A stretch of DNA of 64,000 bases. It comes from Citrobacter sp. Res13-Sevr-PEB04-36 (GTDB lineage Bacteria; Pseudomonadota; Gammaproteobacteria; Enterobacterales; Enterobacteriaceae). The notes beneath the pieces are model-generated. The model was not told the DNA's origin. It saw nothing but the letters and a program-made list of their open reading frames with translations, and ran no database searches. The position numbers and the translations under genes are program-made. Shown piece by piece: positions 52,771-63,693 of this stretch; positions within the stretch are counted from its first letter, which is position 1, and each line of letters begins with the position of its first letter. The stretch spans positions 1 to 64,000 of the forward strand of contig NZ_JADABY010000079.1 in assembly GCF_015672735.1 (NCBI RefSeq), written 5' to 3'.

Positions 52771-53846
52771 ACCGTTTCTCCGGAAGCAATTTTCAGCGCG
52801 TTATGCCACGGCTGCAGGTAATTCGGGTTAAAGAAGGTGATGGCGTTCTTATCGACCGAGGCCAACTGACGCTGCGCTTCACGCACGATACCCTCATTGA
52901 GTTCATCGGTGGTAAACAACACCGGCAGATTTTGCTCTGCCATATCCTGCCAGAAGGGGTTTTCGCGGTTAAGCACACACGGAATACCGGCCTGGATCAA
53001 CAGACATAAGGTCCCAATCCCCTGCTGACGGGCAAAAATAAAGTAACCCAGATCGCACTGACGCAGTAACGCCAGATAAGCCTCAAATTCCAGTTTTTCG
53101 CTGAGAATATGTAAATTTTCCGCGCTAAACAATGCCAGCCCAGCCTGACGAACGTCATCAATATACGCCGCGTTATTAGCGGGGTAACCCATGGGCACAA
53201 TCACGTTCACCGTATCGCCAAACTGCTGATGCACGGCGCGCAGCGCGGCAATATGTTCATTGCTGCGGTCGCCGGAGTTTCCCACCAGAATGGTCATTTT
53301 CCCGCTGCGTTCACGCCCGTCGCTCATCGTATTGAGCGATGGATCCATGCGCGTCGGGAAATAAAGCAGCTCACCGCGCACGCGCGGATGCAGCCCAGCG
53401 AAATAGCGCAAATCACCCCGCGTGGCAAACACGCAGCCCACGCGGTTTTGCGCCATCCGACGCAGCGGATAAAACAGGCGGAATTTCAGTCCACTGGAGA
53501 CTTCATACAGATCGGCGCCCCAGATGTGCCAGTAAAACTGTTCGGGTTTAATTCCCCCACTCAGCAACGCCAGCCATAAGCTGGTATTGAACTGACCGTG
53601 AAAGAAGAAACGCTGTTGGCGATCCGCTTTCGCTTTCTTAATAACCGCCTCTGCCAGCGCCTTTTTCCCGCTATAGAAACTCAGCGATAACGCCGGGCAG
53701 CTTTCGCTGAATCCCGCATCCTGACCGGCAACCATAAACACGCGCGCGTGCTCGCTCGTCGCAGCCAGCGACTCGTTGAAAAACCGCAATACGGTTTGGT
53801 TATGGTGAGGGATATCCGATCCCAGAACGTGAATCAGTACTGTCAT
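52767..53846 (-). CDS. wecF: Fuc4NAc transferase WecF
   Basis: WecF (RffT) transfers 4-acetamido-4,6-dideoxygalactose from dTDP-Fuc4NAc to lipid II, giving ECA lipid III. It is a GT56-family enzyme and peripheral to the inner membrane. The 359-residue product has [12 protein letters not shown] at residues 7-18, [12 protein letters not shown] (about 118-129), [16 protein letters not shown] (about 184-199) and [14 protein letters not shown]. It overlaps wzxE and wzyE by 4 bp each. Confidence 0.96.
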   Translation of the reverse strand: MTVLIHVLGSDIPHHNQTVLRFFNESLAATSEHARVFMVAGQDAGFSESCPALSLSFYSGKKALAEAVIKKAKADRQQRFFFHGQFNTSLWLALLSGGIKPEQFYWHIWGADLYEVSSGLKFRLFYPLRRMAQNRVGCVFATRGDLRYFAGLHPRVRGELLYFPTRMDPSLNTMSDGRERSGKMTILVGNSGDRSNEHIAALRAVHQQFGDTVNVIVPMGYPANNAAYIDDVRQAGLALFSAENLHILSEKLEFEAYLALLRQCDLGYFIFARQQGIGTLCLLIQAGIPCVLNRENPFWQDMAEQNLPVLFTTDELNEGIVREAQRQLASVDKNAITFFNPNYLQPWHNALKIASGETV

Positions 53847-55093
53847 GCCCGCCTACGCCAGAGTATAAATACGCCGCAACAGAGAGAAAAATAGACCACA
53901 TAGGTTGCCATATATGCCTGGGCTGCTCCCAGAGCGCCATGCGCAGGGATTAGCCAGTGGGCAAATGCCGTCAATAACGTGAACTGGCTAATTTCAGCCA
54001 AAATATAAAACCGCAGCGACGCTTTCGCGATCACCAGATAACCAAAAACGTAGGCCCCCACTTTCAGGACATCGCCCACCAGCTGCCAGGCAAACAGATC
54101 GCGCATCGCGGCAAATTTAGCCGAAAACAGCAGCCAGATAGCAAAGTCACGCAGCAGCCAGACGGTGAAACTCGCGGCGGCAACCGCCGGTAGCACAAAC
54201 TTCAGCGACTTTACGACCTCGCGCGAAATGTCGTGCTTTTCAGTTAAACGCGACAGCGTCGGCAGCAAGTAAACGCTGAATGAAGCAGTGATAAATTGCA
54301 GATACGCATCGGAAATACTGCTCACTCCCTGCCAGATCCCCACGTCATCCCAGCTGTAATGTGCAGCCAGCAAGTTTCGCATCATTACGTACGCCACCGG
54401 CAGCGTCACGGAGGTGATCAACGCCATCAGCGTGAACTTGCTTAACTGCCCGGCCAGACCGTTATCCCAGCAGGGTTTCAGGTAGCGCAGCGGGATAGTC
54501 CCACGCTTAATCAACATCGTAGCAGCGGGGATCACTACCAGCGCAGGCACCAGCGCCAGCCCTAACAACGCACCTTCATAACCCCCGAGACGATAGCAGC
54601 CATAATAGGCCACCACGCCTACCAGGCTACCGACAATCAGCGACAGTGCATTACCGGCGGCATCGCGGAAGCCCTTCATCAGCGCCAGCAGTAGGTTCGC
54701 CCAGGCTATACCCATCTGAACCAGCGCAACCAGCCGTACTAACCCTTGATAATGCGTATGACCAAACAGCCCCTGACTTATCGGCGCTGCCGCCAGTAGA
54801 AAAAGGGCGGCCATCAGCGTGGAGAATCCCAGCACCATCGCCGAAGAGGTACCCACCACGCGGCGTAGCTGCGTCGGTTCGTCATGATGCTGGGCAACGT
54901 ACTTCGTGACGCCGTTGAAAATCCCGGCCCCCGCCAGCACACCAAGCACGGTAACCATCTGGCGGAAGTTACCCGCCTGCCCTACCCCCGCCGGACCAAA
55001 TGAAACCGCCAGCAGCTTCACCACCAGCAAGCCCGCACCAATTTTTACCAGCGTACTGGCTGCCGTCCACAGGGACGCTTTAGCAAGCGACAT
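53843..55093 (-). CDS. wzxE: ECA lipid III flippase WzxE
   Basis: WzxE moves the undecaprenyl-PP trisaccharide of ECA across the inner membrane. It is a MATE/MOP-type flippase with about 12 membrane segments in 416 residues. The Wzx-like start [23 protein letters not shown] and a long polytopic body are visible (given here in part: [17 protein letters not shown]). It lies 1 bp after wecE and overlaps wecF by 4 bp. Confidence 0.96.
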   Translation of the reverse strand: MSLAKASLWTAASTLVKIGAGLLVVKLLAVSFGPAGVGQAGNFRQMVTVLGVLAGAGIFNGVTKYVAQHHDEPTQLRRVVGTSSAMVLGFSTLMAALFLLAAAPISQGLFGHTHYQGLVRLVALVQMGIAWANLLLALMKGFRDAAGNALSLIVGSLVGVVAYYGCYRLGGYEGALLGLALVPALVVIPAATMLIKRGTIPLRYLKPCWDNGLAGQLSKFTLMALITSVTLPVAYVMMRNLLAAHYSWDDVGIWQGVSSISDAYLQFITASFSVYLLPTLSRLTEKHDISREVVKSLKFVLPAVAAASFTVWLLRDFAIWLLFSAKFAAMRDLFAWQLVGDVLKVGAYVFGYLVIAKASLRFYILAEISQFTLLTAFAHWLIPAHGALGAAQAYMATYVVYFSLCCGVFILWRRRA

Positions 55094-55094
55094 A

Positions 55095-56225
55095 TCAGGC
55101 GAAGTAGTTCAGTAAAGTCGTAATCACTGTGCGCTGGTTGACCGGCGACAGATTGTAAAACAGCGGCAGGCGCAGCAGACGTTCACTCTCCTGGGTGGTG
55201 TAACGATCAGTGCCAGCAAACTCACCAAATTTATCGCCAGCGGGGCAATCGTGCAGCGGGATATAATGGAATACCGCCATGATTTCGGCTTCTTTCAGGA
55301 AGTTGATCAGCGCACTGCGATCGTCGATATCGCGCAGCTTGATATAAAACATATGGGCGTTCTGCACGCAACCCTGCGGTATGGAAGGCAGTTCAATACG
55401 CCCGGCGCGTGCCAGCGGTTCCAGCGCATCATAATAATTCTGCCACAGCGCCAGACGCTGCTGGTTGATTCGATCCGCCGCTTCCAGTTGCGCCCACAGA
55501 TAGGCGGCCTGCAGATCGGACATCAAATAGCTGGAACCAATATCCCGCCAGGTGTATTTATCCACCTGGCCACGGAAGAACTGGCTACGGTTGGTCCCTT
55601 TTTCGCGGATGATTTCAGCACGTTCGATTAATTTTTTATCATTAATCAGCGTCGCACCACCTTCGCCGCCCGCAGTGTAGTTTTTGGTTTCGTGGAAGCT
55701 AAAGCAGCCGATATGACCAATCGTTCCCAGCGCGCGGCCTTTGTAGGTCGACATCACGCCCTGGGCGGCATCTTCCACTACGAACAGGTTGTATTTCGCC
55801 GCCAGTGCCATAATGGTGTCCATTTCGCAGGCAACGCCCGCGTAATGCACCGGTACGATAGCGCGGGTTTTGTCGGTAATCGCCGCTTCAATTAGTGTTT
55901 CGTCAATGTTCATGGTATCAGGGCGGATATCGACAAAGACGACTTTGGCCCCACGCAGCACGAAGGCGTTGGCGGTGGAGACAAAGGTGTAGCTCGGCAT
56001 GATCACTTCATCGCCAGCCTGGATATCCAGCAGCAATGCCGCCATCTCAAGCGAGGCGGTACAGGAGGGTGTCAGCAGCACTTTCGCGCTGCCAAAATGT
56101 TGCTCCAGCCACTGCTGGCAACGACGGGTAAAGCCGCCGTCACCGCACAGTTTTCCGCTGCTCATCGCAGACTGCATGTATTCAAGCTCGGTGCCCACCA
56201 CCGGCGGTGCGTTAAATGGGATCAT
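55095..56225 (-). CDS. wecE: dTDP-4-amino-4,6-dideoxygalactose transaminase WecE
   Basis: WecE (RffA) is a PLP-dependent sugar aminotransferase of the DegT/DnrJ/EryC1 family that makes dTDP-4-amino-4,6-dideoxygalactose for ECA. The 376-residue product has the PLP site region EDAAQGVMSTYKGR (about 153-166) and the Schiff-base Lys in CFSFHETKNYTAGGEGG (Lys about 181). Length equals the E. coli enzyme. It starts 4 bp after wecD. Confidence 0.97.
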   Translation of the reverse strand: MIPFNAPPVVGTELEYMQSAMSSGKLCGDGGFTRRCQQWLEQHFGSAKVLLTPSCTASLEMAALLLDIQAGDEVIMPSYTFVSTANAFVLRGAKVVFVDIRPDTMNIDETLIEAAITDKTRAIVPVHYAGVACEMDTIMALAAKYNLFVVEDAAQGVMSTYKGRALGTIGHIGCFSFHETKNYTAGGEGGATLINDKKLIERAEIIREKGTNRSQFFRGQVDKYTWRDIGSSYLMSDLQAAYLWAQLEAADRINQQRLALWQNYYDALEPLARAGRIELPSIPQGCVQNAHMFYIKLRDIDDRSALINFLKEAEIMAVFHYIPLHDCPAGDKFGEFAGTDRYTTQESERLLRLPLFYNLSPVNQRTVITTLLNYFA

Positions 56226-56229
56226 GTTG

Positions 56230-56907
56230 TCACCTGTATAACCAGTACGCGGTGCTTTCTACATTGGCACCGCTCTGTATGTAACGTTTAAGCGCGGCGA
56301 TATTGCCCATTTGGGTCGCCACACGCAATGTTGTTTTACCGCGGGCCTGCGCCCAGCCAAGCGCAGCCTGCATCAGTTCTGCACCCGCACCGCGACCGGC
56401 CAGCAAGCCAATACGCGCGTCGGTTTCATTCAGTTCACGCAGCGAGACATAACCCCGAATATCGCCAGCCGGTGTGCGAAAAACGAGACACTGATGGTCA
56501 AATGTGCCCAGTACGGCATTTTCAATCCACTGCGCGTAGAAACGCGCGCTGGCATCTGGCGAATACCACGGTGCACGAAAACGGCTTTGCGCGAATGCTT
56601 GCCCCGCCAGCTGGCGTAACGCCGGGATATCTGCAGTGTGTGCGACCTGCGCGCTGGGATTGTCATAAGCGCCCGTGACCGACAGCGCTAAATCCACTTC
56701 CCCTTCGACCAGTGAGAAACCCAGCTGCTGCAATGCATCTAACGCCTGGGCGTTCGCCGCAGGAATTTTCGCCTGTACCCGCTCCCAGGGCTGCAACGAA
56801 TCCGCAGTCAGAACCGGCGCATGCGGGTCAACACGCACAATAGCGCTCTTCACGTCAAAGAACGTATTCTCCCAATTCAGCGGCTCAATACTGGCGCGGA
56901 CGAGCAC
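56230..56907 (-). CDS. wecD: dTDP-Fuc4N acetyltransferase WecD
   Basis: WecD (RffC) acetylates dTDP-4-amino-4,6-dideoxygalactose with acetyl-CoA to give dTDP-Fuc4NAc. It is a GNAT-family enzyme; the acetyl-CoA-binding region is [22 protein letters not shown] (read [16 protein letters not shown]) near residues 166-182. The GTG at 56907 is chosen because GGAG lies 7 bases before it and it gives about 225 residues, as in E. coli (224); a longer in-frame ORF reaching 56964 is rejected. The start lies inside the end of rffH, overlapping it by 23 bp. Confidence 0.93.
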   Translation of the reverse strand: MLVRASIEPLNWENTFFDVKSAIVRVDPHAPVLTADSLQPWERVQAKIPAANAQALDALQQLGFSLVEGEVDLALSVTGAYDNPSAQVAHTADIPALRQLAGQAFAQSRFRAPWYSPDASARFYAQWIENAVLGTFDHQCLVFRTPAGDIRGYVSLRELNETDARIGLLAGRGAGAELMQAALGWAQARGKTTLRVATQMGNIAALKRYIQSGANVESTAYWLYR

Positions 56908-57766
56908 GGAGTAGCTCCAGCAAATATTGACCATAACCGGTTTTGGCCAGAGAACTGGCGGCACGCTTCACGCCTTCATCATCCAGCCAGCCGTTACGCC
57001 AGGCGATTTCTTCCAGGCAGGCAATTTTAAAGCCCTGACGTTTCTCAACCGTCTGTACGAACATACTCGCTTCAATCAGGCTGTCATGCGTACCGGTATC
57101 CAGCCAGGCAAAGCCACGGCCGAGCAGTTCTACCGTCAGGTTACCCGCGTCAAGATACATCTGGTTGATGGAGGTAATCTCTAATTCTCCACGCTCGGAA
57201 GGCTTCACGCGTTTTGCGTACTCCACCACCTTACTGTCGTAGAAATAGAGTCCCGTCACCGCCCAGTTAGATTTCGGTTCTTTCGGCTTCTCTTCCAGCG
57301 AGACGGCGCGGAAATTGTCGTCAAATTCCACCACGCCGAAACGCTCAGGATCCATAACCTGATAGCCAAATACCGTCGCCCCTTCCGTTCGGGCAGCAAC
57401 GTGGCGCAGTTTTGGACTAAATCCCTGCCCAAAGAAGATGTTGTCACCTAAAACCAAACAGGAAGGCTCACCGTTAAGGAACGTTTCCCCGATGATAAAC
57501 GCCTGCGCCAGTCCGTCCGGGCTGGGCTGCTCGGCATAGTGCAACTCAATGCCAAACTCAGAGCCATCGCCCAGCAAACGCTGGAAATAGCCTTTATCTT
57601 CCGGCGTGGTGATAATCAGGATTTCACGGATCCCCGCCAACATCAGCACCGATAGCGGGTAGTAAATCATCGGCTTGTCGTAAATCGGTAATAGCTGTTT
57701 CGATACGCCGCGCGTAATGGGGTGCAGGCGAGAACCCGATCCTCCCGCCAAAATGATACCTTTCAT
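56885..57766 (-). CDS. rffH: Glucose-1-phosphate thymidylyltransferase RffH (RmlA2)
   Basis: RffH makes dTDP-glucose from glucose-1-phosphate and dTTP for the Fuc4NAc branch of ECA. The 293-residue product has the nucleotidyltransferase signature [18 protein letters not shown] (residues 3-20), [17 protein letters not shown] and [12 protein letters not shown] (about 105-116). A paralogue (RmlA/RfbA) for O-antigen would lie elsewhere. It follows rffG by 18 bp and overlaps wecD by 23 bp. Confidence 0.97.
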   Translation of the reverse strand: MKGIILAGGSGSRLHPITRGVSKQLLPIYDKPMIYYPLSVLMLAGIREILIITTPEDKGYFQRLLGDGSEFGIELHYAEQPSPDGLAQAFIIGETFLNGEPSCLVLGDNIFFGQGFSPKLRHVAARTEGATVFGYQVMDPERFGVVEFDDNFRAVSLEEKPKEPKSNWAVTGLYFYDSKVVEYAKRVKPSERGELEITSINQMYLDAGNLTVELLGRGFAWLDTGTHDSLIEASMFVQTVEKRQGFKIACLEEIAWRNGWLDDEGVKRAASSLAKTGYGQYLLELLRARPRQY

Positions 57767-57784
57767 GCGTACCTCCTCCGGAAA

Positions 57785-58852
57785 TTAACCCTTCAGACCT
57801 AAACGTTCACCCTGGTAGCTGCCGTCCTGCACGGGCTTCCACCACGCCTCATTCGCCAGATACCATTGCACGGTTTTGCGCATGCCACTTTCAAACGTTT
57901 CCTGCGGCATCCAGCCAAGTTCACGTGCAATCTTCGACGCATCAATGGCGTAACGTTGATCGTGACCTGGACGATCGTCAACAAAGGTGATCAGTGAGCG
58001 GTACTGCGCAAGGCCCTGTGGCTTGTTGGGGGCCAGTTCTTCCAGCAGACAGCAAATCGTCTCGACTACGTCCAGATTCTTACGCTCGTTGTGCCCGCCG
58101 ATGTTATAGGTTTCACCCACAGATCCGGTGGTCGCTACGCAATACAACGCGCGGGCATGATCCTCCACGTACAGCCAGTCGCGGATCTGTTGCCCGTTGC
58201 CGTATACCGGCAGCGGTTTGCCCGCCAGCGCGTTAAGAATCGTCAGTGGGATCAGCTTTTCCGGGAAGTGGTACGGGCCGTAGTTGTTGGAACAGTTGGT
58301 AATCAGCGTAGGTAAACCGTACGTACGTAGCCAGGCACGGACCAGGTGATCGCTACTGGCTTTCGATGCGGAATAAGGGCTGCTTGGTGCATACGGCGTG
58401 GTTTCAGTGAAAAAATCATCCGTAGAATGGAGATCGCCATACACTTCATCGGTCGAAATATGATGGAAACGAAACGCCGATTTTTTCTCATCGGTTAATA
58501 CGTTCCAGTAAGCGCGCGCCGCTTCCAGCAGGGTGTAGGTCCCCACAATATTGGTTTCGATAAATGCAGCCGGACCATCAATGGAACGATCAACGTGGCT
58601 TTCCGCCGCCAGGTGCATGACGCAGTCTGGCTGATACTGTTGAAAGACAACGTCAAGCGCAGCCCGATCGCAGATATCAACTTTCTCAAAGGCAAAACGG
58701 TCATTCTGTGCGACCGGCGTCAGCGACATCAGGTTTCCGGCATAGGTCAGTTTATCGACCACCACCACAGCATCCTGCGTCTCATTAATAATATGACGTA
58801 CAACCGCGGAGCCGATAAACCCGGCGCCACCGGTGACCAGAATTCGTTTCAT
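57785..58852 (-). CDS. rffG: dTDP-glucose 4,6-dehydratase RffG (RmlB2)
   Basis: RffG converts dTDP-glucose to dTDP-4-keto-6-deoxyglucose for the Fuc4NAc branch of ECA. It is an extended short-chain dehydrogenase with NAD motif [17 protein letters not shown] (residues 4-20), STDEVYG, and the catalytic Tyr-x-x-x-Lys in [14 protein letters not shown] (about 165-178). The 355-residue length equals E. coli RffG. Its start overlaps the wecC stop by one base. Confidence 0.97.
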   Translation of the reverse strand: MKRILVTGGAGFIGSAVVRHIINETQDAVVVVDKLTYAGNLMSLTPVAQNDRFAFEKVDICDRAALDVVFQQYQPDCVMHLAAESHVDRSIDGPAAFIETNIVGTYTLLEAARAYWNVLTDEKKSAFRFHHISTDEVYGDLHSTDDFFTETTPYAPSSPYSASKASSDHLVRAWLRTYGLPTLITNCSNNYGPYHFPEKLIPLTILNALAGKPLPVYGNGQQIRDWLYVEDHARALYCVATTGSVGETYNIGGHNERKNLDVVETICCLLEELAPNKPQGLAQYRSLITFVDDRPGHDQRYAIDASKIARELGWMPQETFESGMRKTVQWYLANEAWWKPVQDGSYQGERLGLKG

Positions 58853-60114
58853 TATCGCCAGACTCCTTTGGTATCAACCACGTACTGCTGGTGTACCGCA
58901 TCGCCTTTAATCGCTTTAAATTCATTATGGTCAACCAGCATCACCAGCACATCGGCGCCTGCCAGTGCATCATCCAGGTTCGACAGCGTACAAAGACCAT
59001 CCAGTTTTTTCGGCAGTTGATGGATGTTCGGTTCCACTACCAGCGTTTCACCACCGTGCCACTGGGCAATACTCAGCGCGATACCCATCGCCGGGCTTTC
59101 ACGTAAATCGTCGATATTCGGTTTAAATGCCAGCCCAAAACAGGCAATTTTCACCTCGCTGGCACGTTTGTTCGTCTTCGCCAGACAATCCGCTACGGCG
59201 GCTTTTACCCGATCAACAACCCAGTGGGGTTTGCCATCATTTACTTCACGGGCGGTGCGGATTAATTTTGCCTGCTGCGGGTTCTGCGCCACAATAAACC
59301 ACGGATCGACCGCAATACAGTGCCCGCCAACGCCGGGGCCAGGCTGTAGAATATTGACGCGCGGGTGTCGGTTTGCCAGGCGAATCAGTTCCCAGACGTT
59401 AATCTCTTGTTCGGCACAAATCAGTGACAGTTCATTGGCAAAGGCGATATTCACGTCACGGAAGCTATTTTCAGTAAGTTTGCACATTTCCGCCGTACGG
59501 GCATTGGTCACCACGCATTCACCTTCAAGGAAGATGTTGTACAGTTCACTGGCACGCGCGGAACAGACAGGCGTCATCCCACCAATCACACGATCGTTTT
59601 TTATCAGCTCGACCATCACCTGGCCCGGCAACACACGCTCAGGACAATAGGCAATATTGACGTCCGCCTGTTCCCCGGCTTGTTGCGGGAACGTCAGGTC
59701 AGGCCGCATTTCAGCAAGCCATACGGCCATCTGTTCGGTTGCCCCGACGGGTGACGTTGACTCAAGGATCACCAATGCGCCTTTTTTCAGCACCGGTGCC
59801 AGAGACTTCGCCGCCGCTTCGACGTACACCATATCGGGTTCATGCTCCCCTTTGAACGGGGTAGGCACTGCGATGAGATACGCATCTGCTTCCACCGGTT
59901 TGGTGGTCGCCCGAAGATATCCCCCTTCGACAGCGGTTTTCACCACGGCGCCAAGGTCGGGTTCAACGATATGGATCTCACCACGGTTAATGGTGTCCAC
60001 CGCATGCTGATTAACATCTACGCCAATCACGTGTTTTTGACGGGAAGCAAAAGCAGCTGCGGTTGGCAGCCCGATATAACCCAGCCCAATGACAGAAATG
60101 GTCGTAAAACTCAT
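58852..60114 (-). CDS. wecC: UDP-N-acetyl-D-mannosamine dehydrogenase WecC
   Basis: WecC oxidises UDP-ManNAc to UDP-ManNAcA with NAD+. It belongs to the UDP-glucose/GDP-mannose dehydrogenase family: NAD motif [18 protein letters not shown] (residues 6-23), central [16 protein letters not shown] (about 211-226), and catalytic Cys in [15 protein letters not shown] (about 259-273). The ATG at 60114 gives [10 protein letters not shown] and 420 residues as in E. coli; a 15-codon extension is rejected. It overlaps wecB by 4 bp. Confidence 0.97.
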   Translation of the reverse strand: MSFTTISVIGLGYIGLPTAAAFASRQKHVIGVDVNQHAVDTINRGEIHIVEPDLGAVVKTAVEGGYLRATTKPVEADAYLIAVPTPFKGEHEPDMVYVEAAAKSLAPVLKKGALVILESTSPVGATEQMAVWLAEMRPDLTFPQQAGEQADVNIAYCPERVLPGQVMVELIKNDRVIGGMTPVCSARASELYNIFLEGECVVTNARTAEMCKLTENSFRDVNIAFANELSLICAEQEINVWELIRLANRHPRVNILQPGPGVGGHCIAVDPWFIVAQNPQQAKLIRTAREVNDGKPHWVVDRVKAAVADCLAKTNKRASEVKIACFGLAFKPNIDDLRESPAMGIALSIAQWHGGETLVVEPNIHQLPKKLDGLCTLSNLDDALAGADVLVMLVDHNEFKAIKGDAVHQQYVVDTKGVWR

Positions 60115-61241
60115 AGCGATATCCGATTGTTTTTTAACGCGTGTAAAATACGACCACACGCTTGCCCATCGCCATACGGATTATGGGCTCGGCTCATGGT
60201 CTGATATTCATCTTCGTCATGCAGCAAACGCGTGACTTCTTCCACAATACGCTGCGGATCTGTCCCCACCAACCGCACCGTTCCTGCAGTAATGGCCTCC
60301 GGACGCTCCGTCGTTTCTCTCATCACCAGCACAGGCTTGCCCAGAGAAGGGGCTTCTTCCTGAATACCGCCAGAATCGGTCAGGATCAACCAGGCATGAT
60401 TCATCAGCCAGACAAACGGTAAGTATTCCTGCGGCTCAATCAGCACGACGTTGTCAACATGACCCAGAATGCGATTAACCGGCTCACTGACGTTCGGATT
60501 CAGGTGCACCGGGTAGACAATCTGCACATCCTGATTTGCCGCCGCAATTTCTGCCAGCGCATGGCAGATTTGCTCAAAACCGCGACCAAAGCTTTCCCGG
60601 CGATGACCGGTCACCAGGATCATCTTTTTATCTAAGCTCAGGAAAGGATAATGCTCAGCCAGTTCAGCCCGCAGTTCATCACTCGCCAGTACGCGATCGC
60701 GAACCCAGATCAGCGCATCAATGACCGTATTGCCGGTGACAAAAATGCGGTTATCGGCAATATTTTCGCGTAACAGGTTCTGCCGAGAGTTTTCAGTAGG
60801 TGCAAAATGATACATCGCCAGACGCCCGGTCAGCGTGCGGTTCGCCTCTTCCGGCCACGGAGAATAGAGATCGCCGGTTCGCAACCCAGCTTCAACATGC
60901 CCTACGGGAATACGCTGATAAAACGCGGCCAGACTGGTGGCAATAGTCGTCGTGGTATCACCGTGTACCAGTACCACATCCGGTTTAAACTCAGCCAGAA
61001 TAGGCTTTAATCCTTCAAGGATTCGACAGGTAATTTCGGTGAGGCCCTGACCTGGCTGCATAATATTGAGATCGTAGTCAGGTACAATAGAAAAGAGGTT
61101 CAACACCTGATCAAGCATCTCCCGATGCTGCGCAGTAACGCAAACTTTCGCCTCAAGATGAGGATCTTTTGCCAGCGCATGGACCAGAGGTGCCATCTTG
61201 ATGGCCTCCGGTCGCGTGCCAAATACAGTCAGTACTTTCAC
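60111..61241 (-). CDS. wecB: UDP-N-acetylglucosamine 2-epimerase WecB
   Basis: WecB interconverts UDP-GlcNAc and UDP-ManNAc, feeding WecC. The 376-residue product has the family motifs [16 protein letters not shown] (residues 5-20), [10 protein letters not shown] (about 90-99), [11 protein letters not shown] and [16 protein letters not shown] (about 289-304). The start is GTG at 61241, preceded by GAAGAGA; this gives the E. coli length, and the longer in-frame ORF is rejected. A nearby ATG two bases upstream is out of frame. It lies 55 bp after wzzE. Confidence 0.96.
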   Translation of the reverse strand: MKVLTVFGTRPEAIKMAPLVHALAKDPHLEAKVCVTAQHREMLDQVLNLFSIVPDYDLNIMQPGQGLTEITCRILEGLKPILAEFKPDVVLVHGDTTTTIATSLAAFYQRIPVGHVEAGLRTGDLYSPWPEEANRTLTGRLAMYHFAPTENSRQNLLRENIADNRIFVTGNTVIDALIWVRDRVLASDELRAELAEHYPFLSLDKKMILVTGHRRESFGRGFEQICHALAEIAAANQDVQIVYPVHLNPNVSEPVNRILGHVDNVVLIEPQEYLPFVWLMNHAWLILTDSGGIQEEAPSLGKPVLVMRETTERPEAITAGTVRLVGTDPQRIVEEVTRLLHDEDEYQTMSRAHNPYGDGQACGRILHALKNNRISL

Positions 61242-61296
61242 ATCGATTCTCTTCGGATTGGCAGTGAGAGCCCAGCCCCTCACTGCAACGGTGTAG

Positions 61297-62343
61297 CTAA
61301 ATCGGGCGGCGACGGGTTAACGCGACACCGGCACCGATCAAGGCCCCGACAATGCCCCACATAATCATCAGGAAAGCACGGCGTGGGCTATCACGTTTTA
61401 CCGGCTCTTCCGGCGTCCGCAAATAACGATAGGTCTGAAAACGTGGGTCCAGTGTTGGTCCGACGTTCAGAGTATTCAGCATGGCTCTGTTTTGGAAATA
61501 ATCCAGATCGAATTCCGGACCGACTGCCTGCAGGTTTTCGAGTCGCGCCTGCAGCATAGGACGTCCGAGTAAAAACAGCTCAGAGTCCGGTAATTCATCC
61601 GCAGGCACATCTGTTGAAGTGCGAGAAATATTATGCAGTTCTGCAATTTTGAGCGCCTGTTCAATGTTATGAACACGACGAGAGAAAAGCGATTTCGCCA
61701 CCTCTTCCTGGCGTTTGACCTGCGCTTTCATCTGTACAGTACGCGCAGCCCACGCGCCCTTTAACTCATCGTTCAGATGACGTGCAGCACGCTGGCTGGC
61801 AAACGCCACATACTGGCGCAACAGGTTGTTGGCATCAGGGGCCGTCTCAGCAATCAGCCTCACGCTGTCATTAGTATTACGAACCGCATCGCCAGGCATA
61901 AACTGGATGTTATTGATTAACTCGTCCAACAATGCTGCATCAGCTTTACTGTTGCCAACCATCCGTTGCTTAAAGTAATCGGTCTGCTGCCAGAACTCAC
62001 GGCGCGTATCCCACGAGGCAACCTGCATGACGAACTCTTTATAAGCCTCGTCCATCACCGACGGTTGATCCGCTGACGCAAGGTTGGCCTTAATATCCAG
62101 ATTACGTAAAAACTGCTGTTGAGAGTAATAGCCACCCAACATATTCACCGTAGGCCGGTCAGAAATGGCGGTCGCACTCCACTCCTGACGCGCAAAAAAT
62201 GTATAGGCGAGGGCAACAAGCGCAAAGACGAGGGCCATACCGACAATCCACACCTTCCCTGCCCATAAGGTCCGAAACAACCCACGGATGTCCAGTTCAT
62301 TTTCAGTGTTCACGGCATGTTCTCCCGGTAATGGCTGTGTCAT
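61297..62343 (-). CDS. wzzE: ECA chain-length regulator WzzE
   Basis: WzzE is a polysaccharide co-polymerase that sets the modal length of ECA chains. The 348-residue product has the usual topology: a short cytoplasmic N-terminus, a membrane helix (about residues 31-51), a large helical periplasmic domain and a second helix near 322-342 with the Pro-rich [16 protein letters not shown] segment just before it. Length equals E. coli WzzE. It follows wecA by 11 bp. Confidence 0.97.
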   Translation of the reverse strand: MTQPLPGEHAVNTENELDIRGLFRTLWAGKVWIVGMALVFALVALAYTFFARQEWSATAISDRPTVNMLGGYYSQQQFLRNLDIKANLASADQPSVMDEAYKEFVMQVASWDTRREFWQQTDYFKQRMVGNSKADAALLDELINNIQFMPGDAVRNTNDSVRLIAETAPDANNLLRQYVAFASQRAARHLNDELKGAWAARTVQMKAQVKRQEEVAKSLFSRRVHNIEQALKIAELHNISRTSTDVPADELPDSELFLLGRPMLQARLENLQAVGPEFDLDYFQNRAMLNTLNVGPTLDPRFQTYRYLRTPEEPVKRDSPRRAFLMIMWGIVGALIGAGVALTRRRPI

Positions 62344-62354
62344 CGCTTCCTCAT

Positions 62355-63458
62355 TTACTTAGTTAAGTTTGGCTTGTTTTCGCGGTTTCTTCGTAGCCTG
62401 CGCTTCATACGCTTGATAAATCTAGCCACCTTCCAGGCACGCTTGATGCAATAACCGTAGAAGAAGAATGCTAGCAAAAACAGCACCAGCATGAACCATT
62501 CCGGCACTAAATGAGAATATTCTGCCAGCACACCAATGGCGGCCAGAATCGCAGCAGCCAGCGTAATCAGGACAAACGCCTGTCGGGATGTAAACCCTGC
62601 ACGCATGATCAAATGATGAATATGCTGGCGATCCGGAGAGAACGGACTCATCCCCTTACGCAAACGACGATACATGATGGCCACCATATCCATCAGGGGA
62701 ATGGCGATAATCCACAGCGCAGTGACCGGGCTAATAGGATGGGTTTTACCCTGCGTAGTTTCCAGCAGGATCCAGATAACGGTAAAACCAATTAGTGTAC
62801 TGCCCGCATCGCCCATAAAGACTTTGTAGCGACGACCCAGCACGCCGAGGTTGAGCATAATATAAGGCAGAATGGCGGCAATCATCGCGAAGCACCAGAT
62901 TGCCAGGCTGGTTTGTCCATCAAACCAGAGGATCAAGCCCATTGCGGCAAAGGATACGCTGGACAGTCCACCTAACAGGCCATCAATACCATCTACCATA
63001 TTAAAGGCGTTAATCGCGGCCCAAACGGCGAAAAGAGTCAGGAAATAGCCGAACGGACCGAGAACCATCTCCCAGGGGCCAAAGATGTAGCCCAGACTAC
63101 TGAGATAGAGTTTGCCAACCACCATCATAATGACGCCGATGGCCGCCTGAATTGTAGCGCGAATTTTTACGCTAATATCATAACGATCGTCCAGCGCGCC
63201 GATAAACACCAGCACGCCAGCGCAGGCGAGATAGAGAGAAGCATGTGGAATGTAATAATTTGCAATTAAAAACGTGAAGCAAATCCCCGCATAAACCGAG
63301 ATTCCCCCAACCAATGGTATCAGCCCCTGGTGACGTTTACGGAAGTTGGGTTTATCCACTAAGCCTATTTTTTTTGCGACCTTACGTGCAAAAAAAAGGA
63401 ACAATGTCGTGAATAGAAAAATACTGATGAGATCAGTACTTGCTGTCAGTAAATTCAC
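62355..63458 (-). CDS. wecA: Undecaprenyl-phosphate GlcNAc-1-phosphate transferase WecA
   Basis: WecA transfers GlcNAc-1-phosphate from UDP-GlcNAc to undecaprenyl phosphate, the first step of ECA and of many O-antigens. The 367-residue protein has about 11 membrane helices and the family motifs GALDDRYDIS, NAFNMVDGIDGLLGG (catalytic Asp region, about 152-166), VFMGDAGSTLIG and RQHIHHLI. The start is GTG at 63458, giving MNLLTAS and the E. coli length. It is the first gene of the ECA cluster; about 190 bp separate it from the rho terminator and should carry the wec promoter. Confidence 0.97.
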   Translation of the reverse strand: MNLLTASTDLISIFLFTTLFLFFARKVAKKIGLVDKPNFRKRHQGLIPLVGGISVYAGICFTFLIANYYIPHASLYLACAGVLVFIGALDDRYDISVKIRATIQAAIGVIMMVVGKLYLSSLGYIFGPWEMVLGPFGYFLTLFAVWAAINAFNMVDGIDGLLGGLSSVSFAAMGLILWFDGQTSLAIWCFAMIAAILPYIMLNLGVLGRRYKVFMGDAGSTLIGFTVIWILLETTQGKTHPISPVTALWIIAIPLMDMVAIMYRRLRKGMSPFSPDRQHIHHLIMRAGFTSRQAFVLITLAAAILAAIGVLAEYSHLVPEWFMLVLFLLAFFFYGYCIKRAWKVARFIKRMKRRLRRNRENKPNLTK

Positions 63459-63651
63459 AATGCGTGCTCTCAGAGAAAATTATTAGCAGAAGTATAACCA
63501 CGAAGACCTTTATTCAGAAGGGAAACTCCGTTCCGAAATACCTGTTTTGTATAATTATTAATCACACGACGCGAATGATGTATCGGACACAAAATAAAGA
63601 CGGATAACATCACTGTTGTTTATGTGTCGCTTAGGTTACAGACATAAAAGC
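63459..63651 (-). promoter_or_regulatory. wecA upstream region
   Basis: This 193 bp stretch between the rho terminator and wecA is AT-rich and holds no ORF. Possible -10 elements on the minus strand include TATACA and TAATAA near 63558-63567, but no good -35 pairs with them. I see no ops/JUMPstart motif, so RfaH control is not indicated. Confidence 0.4.
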
Positions 63652-63678
63652 AAAACGCCACGTAAAACGTGGCGTTTT
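63652..63678 (-). terminator. Rho-independent terminator of rho
   Basis: A 12 bp perfect stem (AAAACGCCACGT / ACGTGGCGTTTT) with A and T runs on both sides lies 15 bp after the rho stop. It should end rho transcription and could also act in the other direction. Confidence 0.92.
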
Positions 63679-63693
63679 CAGAGGATGCTCGAC

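Noticed and set aside
63459-63651. ops/JUMPstart element before wecA
   Set aside because: I looked for GGTAGCGT-type cores on the minus strand and found none; the cluster should not be RfaH-dependent on this evidence.
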